The notes: a model not told the origin generated them from the letters alone. Counted from the stretch's first letter, positions 45,384 through 54,525 are shown. The stretch: DNA of 64,000 nucleotides from Rebecca billardiae RCC1528 (GCA_965240325.2 OZ251236.1:1-64000), one strand, 5' to 3'. A program made the numbers and translations.

Positions 45384-46943
45384 TCAACCCTGCCGATCAA
45401 GCCGCCGCCCGCCATCATCGCTGCGCACTGGCGCACGAGGCAGCCCCGCGATGCACAGCATCGGCGCGCAGAGAGCAATGCTGTCCTCTCCGGATGCTGC
45501 CAGTGGCGGCCCCACCCAGCGGCCGATGGCGGCAGAGCCATGGCCGCACGCGTGCACGCAGCCGTCGGCCGTCACGTACAGCGCGTGGCTGTGCGAGAGC
45601 GCACAGGCGGCCACGCGCTGCCCGCCCAGCAGCGCCACTCGCCCCGGCACGCAGGGGTCTGCCGACGCTGGGCGGCCGAGCTGGGCGTACCGGTTCTCTC
45701 CGAACGTGTGCACGCTGCCATCGGCGCCCAGCACCGCGCTGCCAGCAGGCCCTGCACTGGCACTCACAGCGAGCACGCCGCCGAGTGAGTCGATGGGCGT
45801 AGGCAGGTTCTGCCGGCGTGCAGAGCCACGGCCGAGCTGGCCGAATCGGCCGTCACCAAACGAGAACGCAACGCCCCGCGCGTCTACCACCAGGCTGTGC
45901 CCGCCGTCCGCGCTCGCGCTCACGTGTACGGCGCGCACGCCCGCTAGCGCCTCGATGCGCCTCGGCGTGTGCTCATCCTGCTTGTCGCCATGGCCGAGAA
46001 GCTCGGCCATGGCGACAAGCAGGATGAGCTGGCCACCGTAGCCCTGGCCAAACGAGTATACAGCCCCATTTGACGAGAGGAGCAGCGTGTGCATACGCCC
46101 CGCCGCGAGCCCGCCCACGCGCACGCCGTCCAGTGCCTCGATGCGCGTCGGCGCCCACCGATCCTTCGTGTCGCCGTGGCCGAGCTGGCCGCTGAAGTTG
46201 CAGCCCCAGCTGTACGCGCAGCCCGCGCAGCCAAGCGCGAGGCTGTGCCGAAAGCCTGCGGCGATGCCCACGACCAGCGTACCACGGGGTACCGCGATCG
46301 AAGCGAAGGAGCACCGGCTCGTTCGATCGCCCAGCCCGAGCTGGCCATTGTCGTTGACGCAGCAACCGTACATGGCGCCAGCATCGCTCAGCGCGAGCAG
46401 GTGGTGCGCGCCAGCCGCCACCGCGACCACGCGCACCGCAGAGAGCGAGGCCACGCGCGTCGGCGTGTGCATCGGCTCGAGGCCTTCGCCGCCGTGCCCC
46501 AGCGCAGCAGGCGCCCGAAGAGGGGTCAGCAGCACCTTTTCGGCGCCGCACGTGTGGAGCCAGCCCTCCACGTCCACGAACGCGCTGACCGCTCCGAAAG
46601 TCCCGAGTAAATCGCAACGGTAGCCCCCGCAAGCCACCACCTGCGCGTGCGCACGCGCGAGCTGGAGGACGTGTTCGCGCGCAAGCAGCTCTTCCGTCCA
46701 CGTGCGCGACGCCGAGGGCAACGTCGCGGGCAGCGCGCGCTCGTGCCCGCGCGCGCGCGCGCGCTCGCGCAGCGCGTGCTCGACCGGCGAGCTGGCGCGG
46801 CCCGGCACGCCGCGCAAGAGGCGCGAGGTGGCGTTGGCGCTCGTGAGATCTTGCGGGGCGGGAAGCCAGGCGAGAATGCGCTCGATCAGCTCCGGCGCCA
46901 CGTCGGCGAGCGTGAGCCGCGGCAATGCAGCGGCGCTTGCCAT
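45384..46943 (-). CDS. F-box plus RCC1-repeat protein
   Basis: This encodes 519 residues on a single exon. An F-box-like N-terminus (about 10-50: LADVAPELIERILAWLPAPQDL, in two parts) is followed by RCC1 beta-propeller repeats from about residue 95 to the end. Typical blades carry GQLGLGD, GQLGHGD and SLAL motifs (CAYSWGCNFSGQLGHGD; HSLVVDARGVAFSFGDG). F-box/RCC1 proteins usually act as substrate adaptors of SCF ubiquitin ligases; the target is unknown. The start is the ATG at MASAAALPRL. Around residues 305-325 one blade is disrupted by an extra ILLVAMAELL, created by a 28-bp perfect inverted duplication in the DNA (45971-46029). The frame survives, but the blade may be misfolded. A broken sister gene lies head-to-head 150 bp away. 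Confidence 0.85.
   Translation of the reverse strand: MASAAALPRLTLADVAPELIERILAWLPAPQDLTSANATSRLLRGVPGRASSPVEHALRERARARGHERALPATLPSASRTWTEELLAREHVLQLARAHAQVVACGGYRCDLLGTFGAVSAFVDVEGWLHTCGAEKVLLTPLRAPAALGHGGEGLEPMHTPTRVASLSAVRVVAVAAGAHHLLALSDAGAMYGCCVNDNGQLGLGDRTSRCSFASIAVPRGTLVVGIAAGFRHSLALGCAGCAYSWGCNFSGQLGHGDTKDRWAPTRIEALDGVRVGGLAAGRMHTLLLSSNGAVYSFGQGYGGQLILLVAMAELLGHGDKQDEHTPRRIEALAGVRAVHVSASADGGHSLVVDARGVAFSFGDGRFGQLGRGSARRQNLPTPIDSLGGVLAVSASAGPAGSAVLGADGSVHTFGENRYAQLGRPASADPCVPGRVALLGGQRVAACALSHSHALYVTADGCVHACGHGSAAIGRWVGPPLAASGEDSIALCAPMLCIAGLPRAPVRSDDGGRRLDRQG
45971..46029. repeat. 28-bp perfect inverted repeat inside the RCC1 gene
   Basis: The left arm 45971-45998 (GCTCATCCTGCTTGTCGCCA and 8 more) and right arm 46002-46029 are exact reverse complements separated by AAG. 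The right arm encodes the expected blade sequence GHGDKQDE on the minus strand. The left arm adds 10 residues absent from other blades and from the sister gene. It looks like a fold-back (template-switch) insertion. Confidence 0.92.
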
Positions 46944-47093
46944 CTCGACCACCGTCAGCCCTGGTCCGCCCCTCGCTCACGCCTTGGCCAACGGTCTTCG
47001 TCGGGTCCCAGCTTGAGTCAACACCCCGGAACGAGCAGTCCCGCCGCCGAGGCGGAAGGGAGCCACCGCGCGCGAGAGAAGCGCCGCCGCGTC
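46944..47093. promoter_or_regulatory. Intergenic region between paired F-box/RCC1 genes
   Basis: This is 150 bp between divergent start codons of two related genes. It presumably holds both promoters. No strong motif is recognised. Confidence 0.5.
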
Positions 47094-48733
47094 ATGGCAC
47101 CACACCCCGCGACAGACATCACAATCGGCGCGCTGCCGCCCGAGCTGCTCGCGCGAGTGCTCGCCTTCGTCGAGCGCGCGCACGATCTCGCCGCCGCCAA
47201 CGCCGCCTCGCGCCTCTTCCGCGGCGCGCCCGGCGAGCGCTCGGCGGTCGAGCACGCGCGTGCGCGCTCGCGCGCGCGGCCACGAGCACGCGCTGCCCGG
47301 GACGCTTCCCGCGGCGTTGTGCATGGACTGAGGAGTTCTTCCCACGCGACCGCGTGGCGACGATCGCCGCCGCGCACGCCAGCGTGCTTGCGTGCGCGTG
47401 CGGCTACGGCAGTCGCTGGAGCGTGTTTGTGGACGCGGAGGGCGCGCTGCACACGTGCGGTGAGGAGCAGGAGCCCACGGCGGGCGAGCGTCGCGCGCTG
47501 GTAGCAATTGGGCACCTCACGTCGGCCACCGAAGCGATATGCACGCCCCAGCGTGTCGCCTCCCTCAGCGCGGTGCGCGTGGTCGCGGTGGCCGCTGGCA
47601 GCTGCCACCTGCTCGCGCTGAGCGAGGCCGGCGTCATGTACGGCTGCGGCGAGAACTTCCGCGACCAGCTCGGGCTGGGCGACACTGTGAGGCGTTACTC
47701 GTTCAAAGTGACCGCCGTCCTGAGCGGCGAGCGCGTGGTGCACATCTGTGCCGGGGACTGGCACAGCCTCGCGCTCACCGCCGCTGGCTGTGCGTATAGC
47801 TGGGGCTGCAACCGGGACGGCCAGCTCGGCCACGGCGACTGGAAGGATCCGTGGGCGCCGACGCGCATCGAGGCGCTGGACAGCGTGCGCGTGGGCGGGC
47901 TCGCGGCGGGGCGCATGCACACGCTGCTGCTATCGACCAATGGCGCCGTCTACCCGTGTGGCCACGGCTGCTGCTGCCAGCTCGGCCACGACAAACAGCA
48001 GCGACTGTGCCCGACACTGTGCGCGCCGAGGCACATCGAGGCGCTCGCGCGCGTGCGCGCCGTGCACGTAAGCGTGGGCGGCGAGCACAGCCTGGTGGTG
48101 GACGCGGTGGGGCGCGTGCACTCGTTCGGATGTAATACTAGCGGCCAACTAGTCACCGCCTCTGAGGACAATCAGCACACGCCGAGGCGCATCGAGGCGC
48201 TCGCAAGCACCCGTGCCGTACGCGCCTGCGCTAGCTGGAGCGGCCAGCGGCGCCAGCGCTGTGCTCGGCGCAGACGGCAGCGTGCGCACGTTCGGACACA
48301 CGCGGATCACCCGCAGATCGGCCTGGGGAGGATGGCCACGCTGCCTGCGCGCGTACCAGAGCTGGCGCACGCCCGCGTGCTCGACTGCGCGCTCGCCGAC
48401 TCCCACTCGCTCTTTGCGACCGCTGACGGTGGCGTGTACGCGTGCGGCATGGTGTTAGCGCCGCGCTCGGCGTCGGCCGGGCCCGGAGGCAGAGTCACAC
48501 CGCCGCCGGCAACCGACGCTGCACGGCGCCGCCGGAGCGAGTCGCGTGGCTGCCGCGCGTGCTGCCGTGGTTCCCGACGCGATGAGCAGCGAGCGCCTAC
48601 CAAGCTCGTGCCCGCACGGCTGCTGGGCTCGGATATTGGCCCAGACATTCGTCGGACCGTGCCACTCCGACGGTACGGACGGTCTGACGGTATAAATAGA
48701 CGAGAGGGAATCAGCATCAGTACCGCGCTCTGA
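47094..48733 (+). pseudogene. F-box/RCC1 gene copy, frameshifted
   Basis: This is a paralogue of the gene at 45384-46943, in inverted orientation. The F-box region (LPPELLARVLAFVERAHDL, from the ATG at 47094) is in one frame. GHEHALPGTLPAALC is in a second frame (near 47280-47322). The RCC1 part (WTEEFFPRDRV onward, 47328 to about 48230) is in a third. SAVLGADGSVRTFGHTR (about 48230-48300) is out of frame again, after which the RCC1 frame resumes (SLFATADGGVYACG). At least four indels are therefore needed relative to the intact gene, near 47255-47275, 47322, 48230 and 48305. Several blades remain well conserved (CAYSWGCNRDGQLGHGD), so decay is recent. Sequencing error is the alternative. Loss of the F-box linkage makes a working full-length protein unlikely. 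Confidence 0.7.
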
Positions 48734-49127
48734 CCGATAATGACGACGATGCATGCAAGCTTACTGACAATTATTAGATCGAATGAACTCGCAAGTGCTG
48801 ATGACAATGCGTGCAGCACATCGATCATCCGTTGGTCCCACCCGCCAACTGTCACGACTGACATCGACCTGCAGCCATCCGGCTCTGAGTCCGCGGCGGC
48901 GGTCCGAGCCCGTTGCGTTAGCGCCACCGGCCCGGGGCAGGTCGGGAGCTGTCACTGGCCATGAGGATAACGGCAGCGCGCCGCATGCGTACGCACTGCG
49001 CCGATGACCACGGCAACGCATGTCACGACGCCTTGCTGCTCCGCCTCAGCCGCGGGCCTGCGCGCGCGCCCCGCAGGGCGCGCGAGGCTCAGTCTTGGCG
49101 CTCAGCCGCACGCGGACGGCGCCGAGC
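48734..49127. other. Spacer, no gene seen
   Basis: The sequence has mixed composition. The end (49082-49127) is the conserved 3' flank of Cys/His copy B on the minus strand. No gene is seen. Confidence 0.45.
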
Positions 49128-49427
49128 TTAGCGGTGCGCGCAGTGGAAGTGGCCGTTGGCGTGGTACGCGCGGTGCTTGCCGTGGCTTGCGCACGTGTGG
49201 CCCTTCTCCTGCACCGCCGTGTCCGCCACCTCCGCCACGTCCGTGACCGCGTCGAGCGCGTCCGCGCCGTCGAGCGCCACCGCCGGCACGAGGTCGACCA
49301 CGTCCGCCTCGCGGTGCGCGCAGTGGTAGTGGCCGTTGGCGTGGTACGCGCGGTGCTTGCCGTGGCTCGCGCACGTGCTGTGCTTCTCCAGCTCGAACGT
49401 CACGGGCTGCACGTTGAAGAGGTCCAT
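49128..49427 (-). CDS. Cys/His-rich 99-residue protein, copy B
   Basis: This is a 99-residue paralogue of copy A in inverted orientation. The two metal-ligand motifs are intact (core CASHGKHRAYHANGH in both). Differences from A include VTFELEKH for VAFELEKH, DAVTDVAEVADTAVQEK in the linker, and the same KGHTCAS start to motif 2. It shares about 70 bp of 5' flank with copy A. It stands head-to-head with copy C, 428 bp between start codons. Confidence 0.82.
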   Translation of the reverse strand: MDLFNVQPVTFELEKHSTCASHGKHRAYHANGHYHCAHREADVVDLVPAVALDGADALDAVTDVAEVADTAVQEKGHTCASHGKHRAYHANGHFHCAHR

Positions 49428-49523
49428 CGCGGCGGCGGCGGTGCGGGGAGCAAGAGCGAGCGGGCGAGCGGGTTGAGACGGCGGGATGCACGCGCTGCTT
49501 TGCGATGACGAAAATGGGAGCCG

Positions 49524-49537
49524 CGACCACGTTTGTA
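49524..49537 (-). promoter_or_regulatory. Conserved upstream box, copy B
   Basis: TACAAACGTGGTCG on the minus strand lies about 97 bp before the copy B start codon. It is the most divergent of the four boxes (GTGG for GCGG). Confidence 0.5.
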
Positions 49538-49544
49538 CTACTTT

Positions 49545-49586
49545 ACGGCAAGGGCTTACAACATGTTGTAAGTAAGCCCCTTGCTC
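49545..49586. repeat. Imperfect palindrome between copies B and C
   Basis: CTTACAACATGTTGTAAG (49555-49572) is a perfect 18-bp palindrome. With flanking GCAAGGG and CCCCTTGC it extends to an interrupted palindrome of about 37 bp. It lies between the inverted gene copies and may mark the fold-back point of the duplication. A (GAC)n run follows at about 49604-49626. Confidence 0.6.
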
Positions 49587-49756
49587 GAAACTTTTCAAAC
49601 GTGGGACGACGACGACGACGACGACAATCATGAGATGCCGCATTTGCCTTTTGGGCCCTTCTTGGGCCGGGATTGCCGCCCCTTTCCGAAAGGCTCCTGT
49701 TCTCAGTCGCACTTCGCCACTTTCGTACGGCGCTCGAAAAGCGGGTGCGCACAACT

Positions 49757-49772
49757 CCTACAAACGCGGTCG
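49757..49772 (+). promoter_or_regulatory. Conserved upstream box, copy C
   Basis: CCTACAAACGCGGTCG lies 99 bp before the copy C start codon and is identical to the copy E box. Confidence 0.6.
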
Positions 49773-49855
49773 TTTGTTGGCTGGTATTTTACTCATTCGG
49801 CACGCACCCACCCGCCCCGCCCGCCCCGCACTCGTTCGCGCACGCCGCCGCCGCG

Positions 49856-50155
49856 ATGGACCTTTTCAACGTGCAGCCCGTCGCGTTCGAGCTGGAGAAG
49901 CACAGCACGTGCGCGAGCCACGGCAAGCACCGCGCGTACCACGCCAACGGCCACTACCACTGCGCGCACCGCGAGGCGGACGTGGTCGACCTTGTGCCGG
50001 CGGTGGCGCTCGACGGCGCGGACGCGCTCGACACGGTCACGGACGTGGCGGAGGTGGCGGACGCAGCGGTGGAGGAGAAGCACCACACGTGCGCAAGCCA
50101 CGGCAAGCACCGCGCATACCACGCCAACGGCCACTTCCACTGCGCGCACCGCTAA
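49856..50155 (+). CDS. Cys/His-rich 99-residue protein, copy C
   Basis: This is a 99-residue family member with both CxxHxxHxxxHxxxHxHCxH motifs intact. The second motif is preceded by KHHTCAS, as in copies D and E, so C, D and E form one subgroup and A and B the other. The linker reads TVTDVAEVADAAVEEK. It is followed by the family's conserved 3' flank (TAAGCTCGGCGCCGTG). Confidence 0.82.
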   Translation: MDLFNVQPVAFELEKHSTCASHGKHRAYHANGHYHCAHREADVVDLVPAVALDGADALDTVTDVAEVADAAVEEKHHTCASHGKHRAYHANGHFHCAHR

Positions 50156-51189
50156 GCTCGGCGCCGTGCGTGCGCGCTCACCGCCAAGATTGAGCCTTGC
50201 TTTGCCGCGCGAGGGGCGAGCAGGCACGAGGCGCCGCCAAGGCGACGTGGCAAGACGTCATGACGTGGCTTGCAGCGTCCTGACTTGACGAACCCATGCG
50301 CAGCGCGCCGTCGTCATCTTCACAGGCAGTGACAGCACCGGGCTGCGGGCGCCTGACCGACGAGGGGCCGGCCGGGGTCGCCATCGATTGGGTGCTGACG
50401 GCCGACCGATCTGCGGGCCACTGGCACCGAGCATCAGTCTCACGACTTCCCCGTACAGTAGGCTACTGCTAGCTGATGCTGATCCAGACGGATGCTGGCT
50501 CGCCCCACGCGCGTATAGTATATATTAGCAGCAGCAGCAGCTGCCAATGCTGACTGTATATAATGCTCGTCGGCCGTCCGACAGTGCCGACTTAGTCTTA
50601 CACGTGACACGGGCTTAGTGACTGCCCGGCTCGTCTTCAAGCGGCAGCTCATCAAGCGCACATGCCGGATGCGGCTGACATCGGTCATCGCGGATGCGTG
50701 GCGCCGCATACAGTTTACTGAGAATAAGAGACGCGCGCACACAGCTCAGGCAGGCGAGATCGACAGTGGCTGTCTGCTGTGCGCGTTCCGCGTGCGCACG
50801 ACGCCGTGTGGGCCACATCGTCATCGCTCCGCAGCTATGACCTGTCGGCGCAACAACCAGCGGCGCGAGGCAGTCGCCGAGCCGCTCACGTGCCAAGCCA
50901 CCGAGGCACGCATGCCTCTGCTGCGCGCTGTGCAGTGCCGTGGGCGTCCACGGCGGCAGCGTCACAGGGCTCTACAGTGGGCGAGTCGCCACCGCGTGGG
51001 TCACGGAAGCAGCAGCGGTGGACCCCTCGCCTGCGAGACGAGTAACGCATCTACGGGGCGAGGACACTCTCACTCCGCGAGGAGGCGTGGCTCAAGGTCC
51101 ACGCCGACACGCGACCCGCCCGCGCGGCGTGCACGAGGACGCCATGCTCGCGAGTCTCATCGCGATCGAGATCGTACTGTATTGTAACC
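50156..51189. other. Spacer, no gene supported
   Basis: The sequence has mixed composition, with a short CAG run (50528-50541). Open frames on both strands near 50615-51187 carry no recognisable domain. No gene is called. Confidence 0.45.
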
Positions 51190-51824
51190 TACAGGGGGGT
51201 CCAGATGGTGGCGGGTACTTCGATGGTGGCTGGCCAGGTAGTGCGGCACGTCCGTGCCTCTGGACGGGCATTGAGCCGTGGCGAGGTCGCCAAATCGCGC
51301 GGCGTGGTCCCAGAGAAGGCTGCTGCTATCACTGACCAGCTTGCTAGCCATGCCGGTCGTTGATCGCCCCGCCGTTGACAGGCGCGCACACGCCACGCGT
51401 AATCGCATGGCAGCCGTGTCGGACGGCGGTCGCACGACTACCGCGTAGCCAACATTGATCGTCAGACTCACGACTTGTGGGGTCAGGCAGAACATTGATA
51501 GGTCTGCACCCTCGCCTGGCATGCCCCAGAGGTCAACACAGCCATCAGAAGGGTGATCCTGCCCACTACTTGCCCATCCTTCCCATGCGCAGTCTCGCGC
51601 GCGCCGGTCACACGATGACGTGGACGTGGACGTGAGAGTGGTCGAAAAGTCGGAAGGGAAGCTGTCAGTCACGCACGCGCGCTCGTACGGCGACGCCGAC
51701 CGGCGAGTGCAACGCCCCCCTGTCCCGGACGTTGCACTCGCGCCTTGGATCGCGGTGGGACGGCCATTCACGCCCGCCATGGCTTCCCTTCAAAACTCCC
51801 CAACTTCATCTGGACCCCCCTGTA
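51190..51824. mobile_element. Candidate TA-flanked DNA transposon or MITE, 635 bp
   Basis: TACAGGGGGGTCCAGATG at 51190-51207 recurs as an exact 18-bp inverted copy at 51807-51824. If the outer TA is the duplicated target, the element is 631 bp and begins CAGGGGGG, in the style of Tc1/mariner-type ends. Inside is a 12-bp-arm hairpin (51703-51714 and 51730-51741), whose loop repeats CCCCCCTGTCC from the terminal repeat. A minus-strand open frame of 207 codons (51780-51157) spans nearly the whole element but has no DDE/D motif or known domain. The element is therefore most likely non-autonomous. Confidence 0.6.
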
Positions 51825-52040
51825 CAGTAGGCTCCGGTCCGGCCGTGACCGTTCGGCGTTCGCGCCCATCCGAGCGACCGCATGCATTATCTAGATTCTA
51901 GATTCAAGCTAGAGAAGCAGTCGAGATTGTGAGTTGTCAAGCGGCATCGAAAGCGGAGATCTTGAGATCTTGAGATTGTCGCGGGTAAAACGAGCGACGT
52001 CGGCGGCTCGGCGCCACTTCGGCTGATTCGGCTCGTTTTT
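51825..52040. other. Spacer with AGATCTTGAG repeats
   Basis: TCTAGATTCTAGATTC (51892-51907) and GATCTTGAGATCTTGAGAT (51958-51976) are short direct and inverted repeats. No gene is seen. Confidence 0.5.
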
Positions 52041-52274
52041 GGCAAAGGCTTTGCGTACCACGCCAACGGCCACTACCACTGCGCGCATCGCGAGGCGGAC
52101 GTGGTCGACCTCGTGCCGGCGGTGGCGCTCGACGGCGCGGACGCGCTCGACACTGTGGCGGACGTGGCGGAGATGGCGGACGCGTCGGTGGAGGAGAAGC
52201 ACCACACGTGCGCGAGTCACGGCAAGCACCGCGCGTACCACGCCAACGGCCACTTCCACTGCGCGCACCGCTAA
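52041..52274 (+). pseudogene. Cys/His-rich family, copy D, 5'-truncated
   Basis: Homology begins at GCGTACCACGCC (52053), inside the first motif, after a fused stretch reading LVFGKGF in place of CASHGKHR. From there the frame is intact through the linker, the complete second motif and the stop at 52272-52274, followed by the family 3' flank. No in-frame ATG exists between the upstream stop (51963) and the homologous part. The upstream promoter box and the MDLFNVQP start are absent. It appears to be a truncated, probably silent copy of the C/E subgroup. Confidence 0.75.
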
Positions 52275-53251
52275 GCTCGGCACCGTCCGTGCGCCGTAAC
52301 CGCCGGGTGGGGGGCCGTACAGGCCCGCGACCGAGGCGGCGTGGCAAGGCGTCGTGACAAGCACTTGGGGCGGCCTGGTGCAGATCGTCCACGCGCGACG
52401 TGCACTACTCATCGGCATGTGCTGCCGAGCGGGGCACAGTGAGTGCTTCCGCATGCAGCCGATGGCCGGCCCGTGGCTGCGGCTTCTGACTCCGGGACGC
52501 ACTGACTTGCGGGCCCTGACGGGTCCGGGAGGCCGCCGGGCAAGTAGGATTGTTCAGCACAGATTCGTACGTCATCGTATAGTCGAGCATCACGCTAAGC
52601 CATCGTGAATTTGCCCTCAGCCGGGGGTTGGGACCACGTGAGTGCACTATATATATATCTCGACATTGGCTGCAGTCAGCAGTTAGCACAGCAATGCCGC
52701 ATTCCGTCGCCCGGGTCCGCGCGACCGCCGAGTCGGCGACAGTCTCCCGCGCCCGACCCGCGACCTGTCAGCCTACCCCCGGATGCCCGGATGGCCTACC
52801 GCCTGCTAGTAGTACGCGCACAGGACGGACAAGGTGGCATGGGTCGTCGGGCCAGGTCTGGTTTACAGCCCGTGGCGGCGTGGCGCGGCAGCGAGGATGG
52901 TGCACCATAGCTGGTAGCATCAGCATGCGAGGCAAGCGCAACCGCGCCCGAACGGCTTGGCGGACACCGGGTGCGCAGACACTCCGACAGCGCGTGCAAC
53001 CGCCGGCGTGGCCGGTGAGCATGCGCATCTGAGATTGCAGACTAGCCGCGTGTGTGACGTCTTGGCCGTCCGCGATCATTCCTTCTGACTTCTCAAACCT
53101 CGGACTAAAAAGGGTGTCGTGGGAATCGTGAGCTGCCCATTTTTGGCGATTGGTGAGCTGCCGCCCCTTCTGGCAGCGGGCTCGACTTCGTAGTCGAGCC
53201 GCGCTTTGTACCGCAATTGCCCAATATTCGCCCAAAAAATGATCGCTGCGT
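52275..53251. other. Spacer, no gene supported
   Basis: The sequence has mixed composition with a short TA run (52649-52659). At 53125-53137 is ATCGTGAGCTGCC, shared with the copy A flank, and GGTGAGCTGCC repeats at 53151. CTCGACTTCGTAGTCGAG near 53180 is palindromic. No gene is called. Confidence 0.5.
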
Positions 53252-53267
53252 CCTACAAACGCGGTCG
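53252..53267 (+). promoter_or_regulatory. Conserved upstream box, copy E
   Basis: CCTACAAACGCGGTCG lies 85 bp before the copy E start codon and is identical to the copy C box. Confidence 0.6.
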
Positions 53268-53336
53268 TTTGCTCGGTTGCTGAGCAAGGCAAGCTCGCAC
53301 CCGCCTTCGCACCGCCCCGCACACGCCGCCGCCGCG

Positions 53337-53636
53337 ATGGACCTCTTCAACGTGCAGCCCGTGGCGTTCGAGCTGGAGAAGCACAGCACGTGCGCGAGCC
53401 ACGGCAAGCATCGCGCGTACCACGCCAACGGCCACTTCCACTGCGCGCACCGCGAGGCGGACGTGGTCGACCTCGTGCCGGCGGTGGCGCTCGACGGCGC
53501 GGACGCGCTCGACACGGTCACGGACGTGGCGGAGGTGGCGGACGCGGCGATGGAGGAGAAGCACCACACGTGCGCGAGCCACGGCAAGCACCGCGCGTAC
53601 CACGCCAACGGCCACTTCCACTGCGCGCACCGCTAA
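53337..53636 (+). CDS. Cys/His-rich 99-residue protein, copy E
   Basis: This is a 99-residue family member with both motifs intact. Motif 1 here carries GHFHCAHR instead of GHYHCAHR, so both motifs end identically. The linker has AMEEK for AVEEK. It has the same 5' leader (CACGCCGCCGCCGCG before the ATG) and 3' TAAGCTCGG flank as the other copies. It is the last copy of the cluster. Confidence 0.82.
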   Translation: MDLFNVQPVAFELEKHSTCASHGKHRAYHANGHFHCAHREADVVDLVPAVALDGADALDTVTDVAEVADAAMEEKHHTCASHGKHRAYHANGHFHCAHR

Positions 53637-54525
53637 GCTCGGTGGCCATGCGGCGTCCACCGCCGCGGTAACAGCCAATAGCCGCCGAGGCGGTGCCTGT
53701 CGCAACGGCGTGGCGTGTGCTTGCAGCATACCGGGGACGCAGTCCCGCGTGGCGCGCAGTCGTCGATGTCGTCTCTGTGGACGAGCGGAGATCATGATGC
53801 CACAGGCGAGCGGTCAAGATGACGATAGAGAATACGGGCGGCCGTGCTGGCGCGCCGCGGCCGCGGCTCCGCGGCCTCGGCCAGCTCCGAGTAGTCAGTC
53901 GACAGTCATCACGTTGCCTCGCCTTGCCTCCGCGGCCCACAGTCACGGATCTCGTCATCAGCAAATCCGACCGCAGTCGCGCGTCGCAGCATCAGCAGCA
54001 TATCTACGCTACTACGCGATGACTAATTAATCATATAGCGCTATACGGCCTGAGTCTAGTACGACTGTACTGTCACGCTACGCGGGGCTACTATAGCTAC
54101 TAGCTATATGAATGCGCACGCTCAGTCGCTCCGGCTCAGTCTCAGAAGACTCACTCATCATATACTGATGATGCGCTTAACTACGCGCAGTACTTAGTAG
54201 CAGTGACGACTGCTAAACGACAACGTGAGCCGAGCCGAGGCACGGAGCAGGCCAGTCGCCGCCGTCCGAAGAGTTGCCGCGCGCGCGTCTCATCTAAGCA
54301 GCTCATGCGCGCGCATCACGTGCGGCCGACTCTACACAGCACAGCCGCAGGCAGGGCACATGCGCCGAGGCCGCCAGCCGCCGCCAGCCGACCAGCCCGC
54401 TGCCGCCTATACTGGCGCGTGATGCGCATGTAATTATGCTGCGGGCGCGGGCCGGGCGTGGCCCAGCCCGCACTGCCACCCGCGCCGCCCACGACACCAC
54501 CGCGCGCACCGCTGAAGTCGAAGAA
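53637..54525. other. Spacer, no gene supported
   Basis: This is AT-richer around 53990-54130 with short palindromes (GACTAATTAATCATATAGCG). It lies between copy E and the 3' end of the BSD gene. No gene is seen. Confidence 0.45.

Noticed and set aside
49600-49630. The (GAC)n run as a CRISPR-like or regulatory repeat
   Set aside because: It is a simple trinucleotide microsatellite. There are no spacers, and CRISPR arrays are not expected in a nuclear genome.
50615-51187. Possible genes on either strand upstream of the TA-flanked element
   Set aside because: No domain, no splice pattern like neighbouring genes, and ordinary spacer composition.
52628-53032. A 134-codon plus-strand frame between copies D and E
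   Set aside because: No recognisable motif and not shared with the flanks of other copies.
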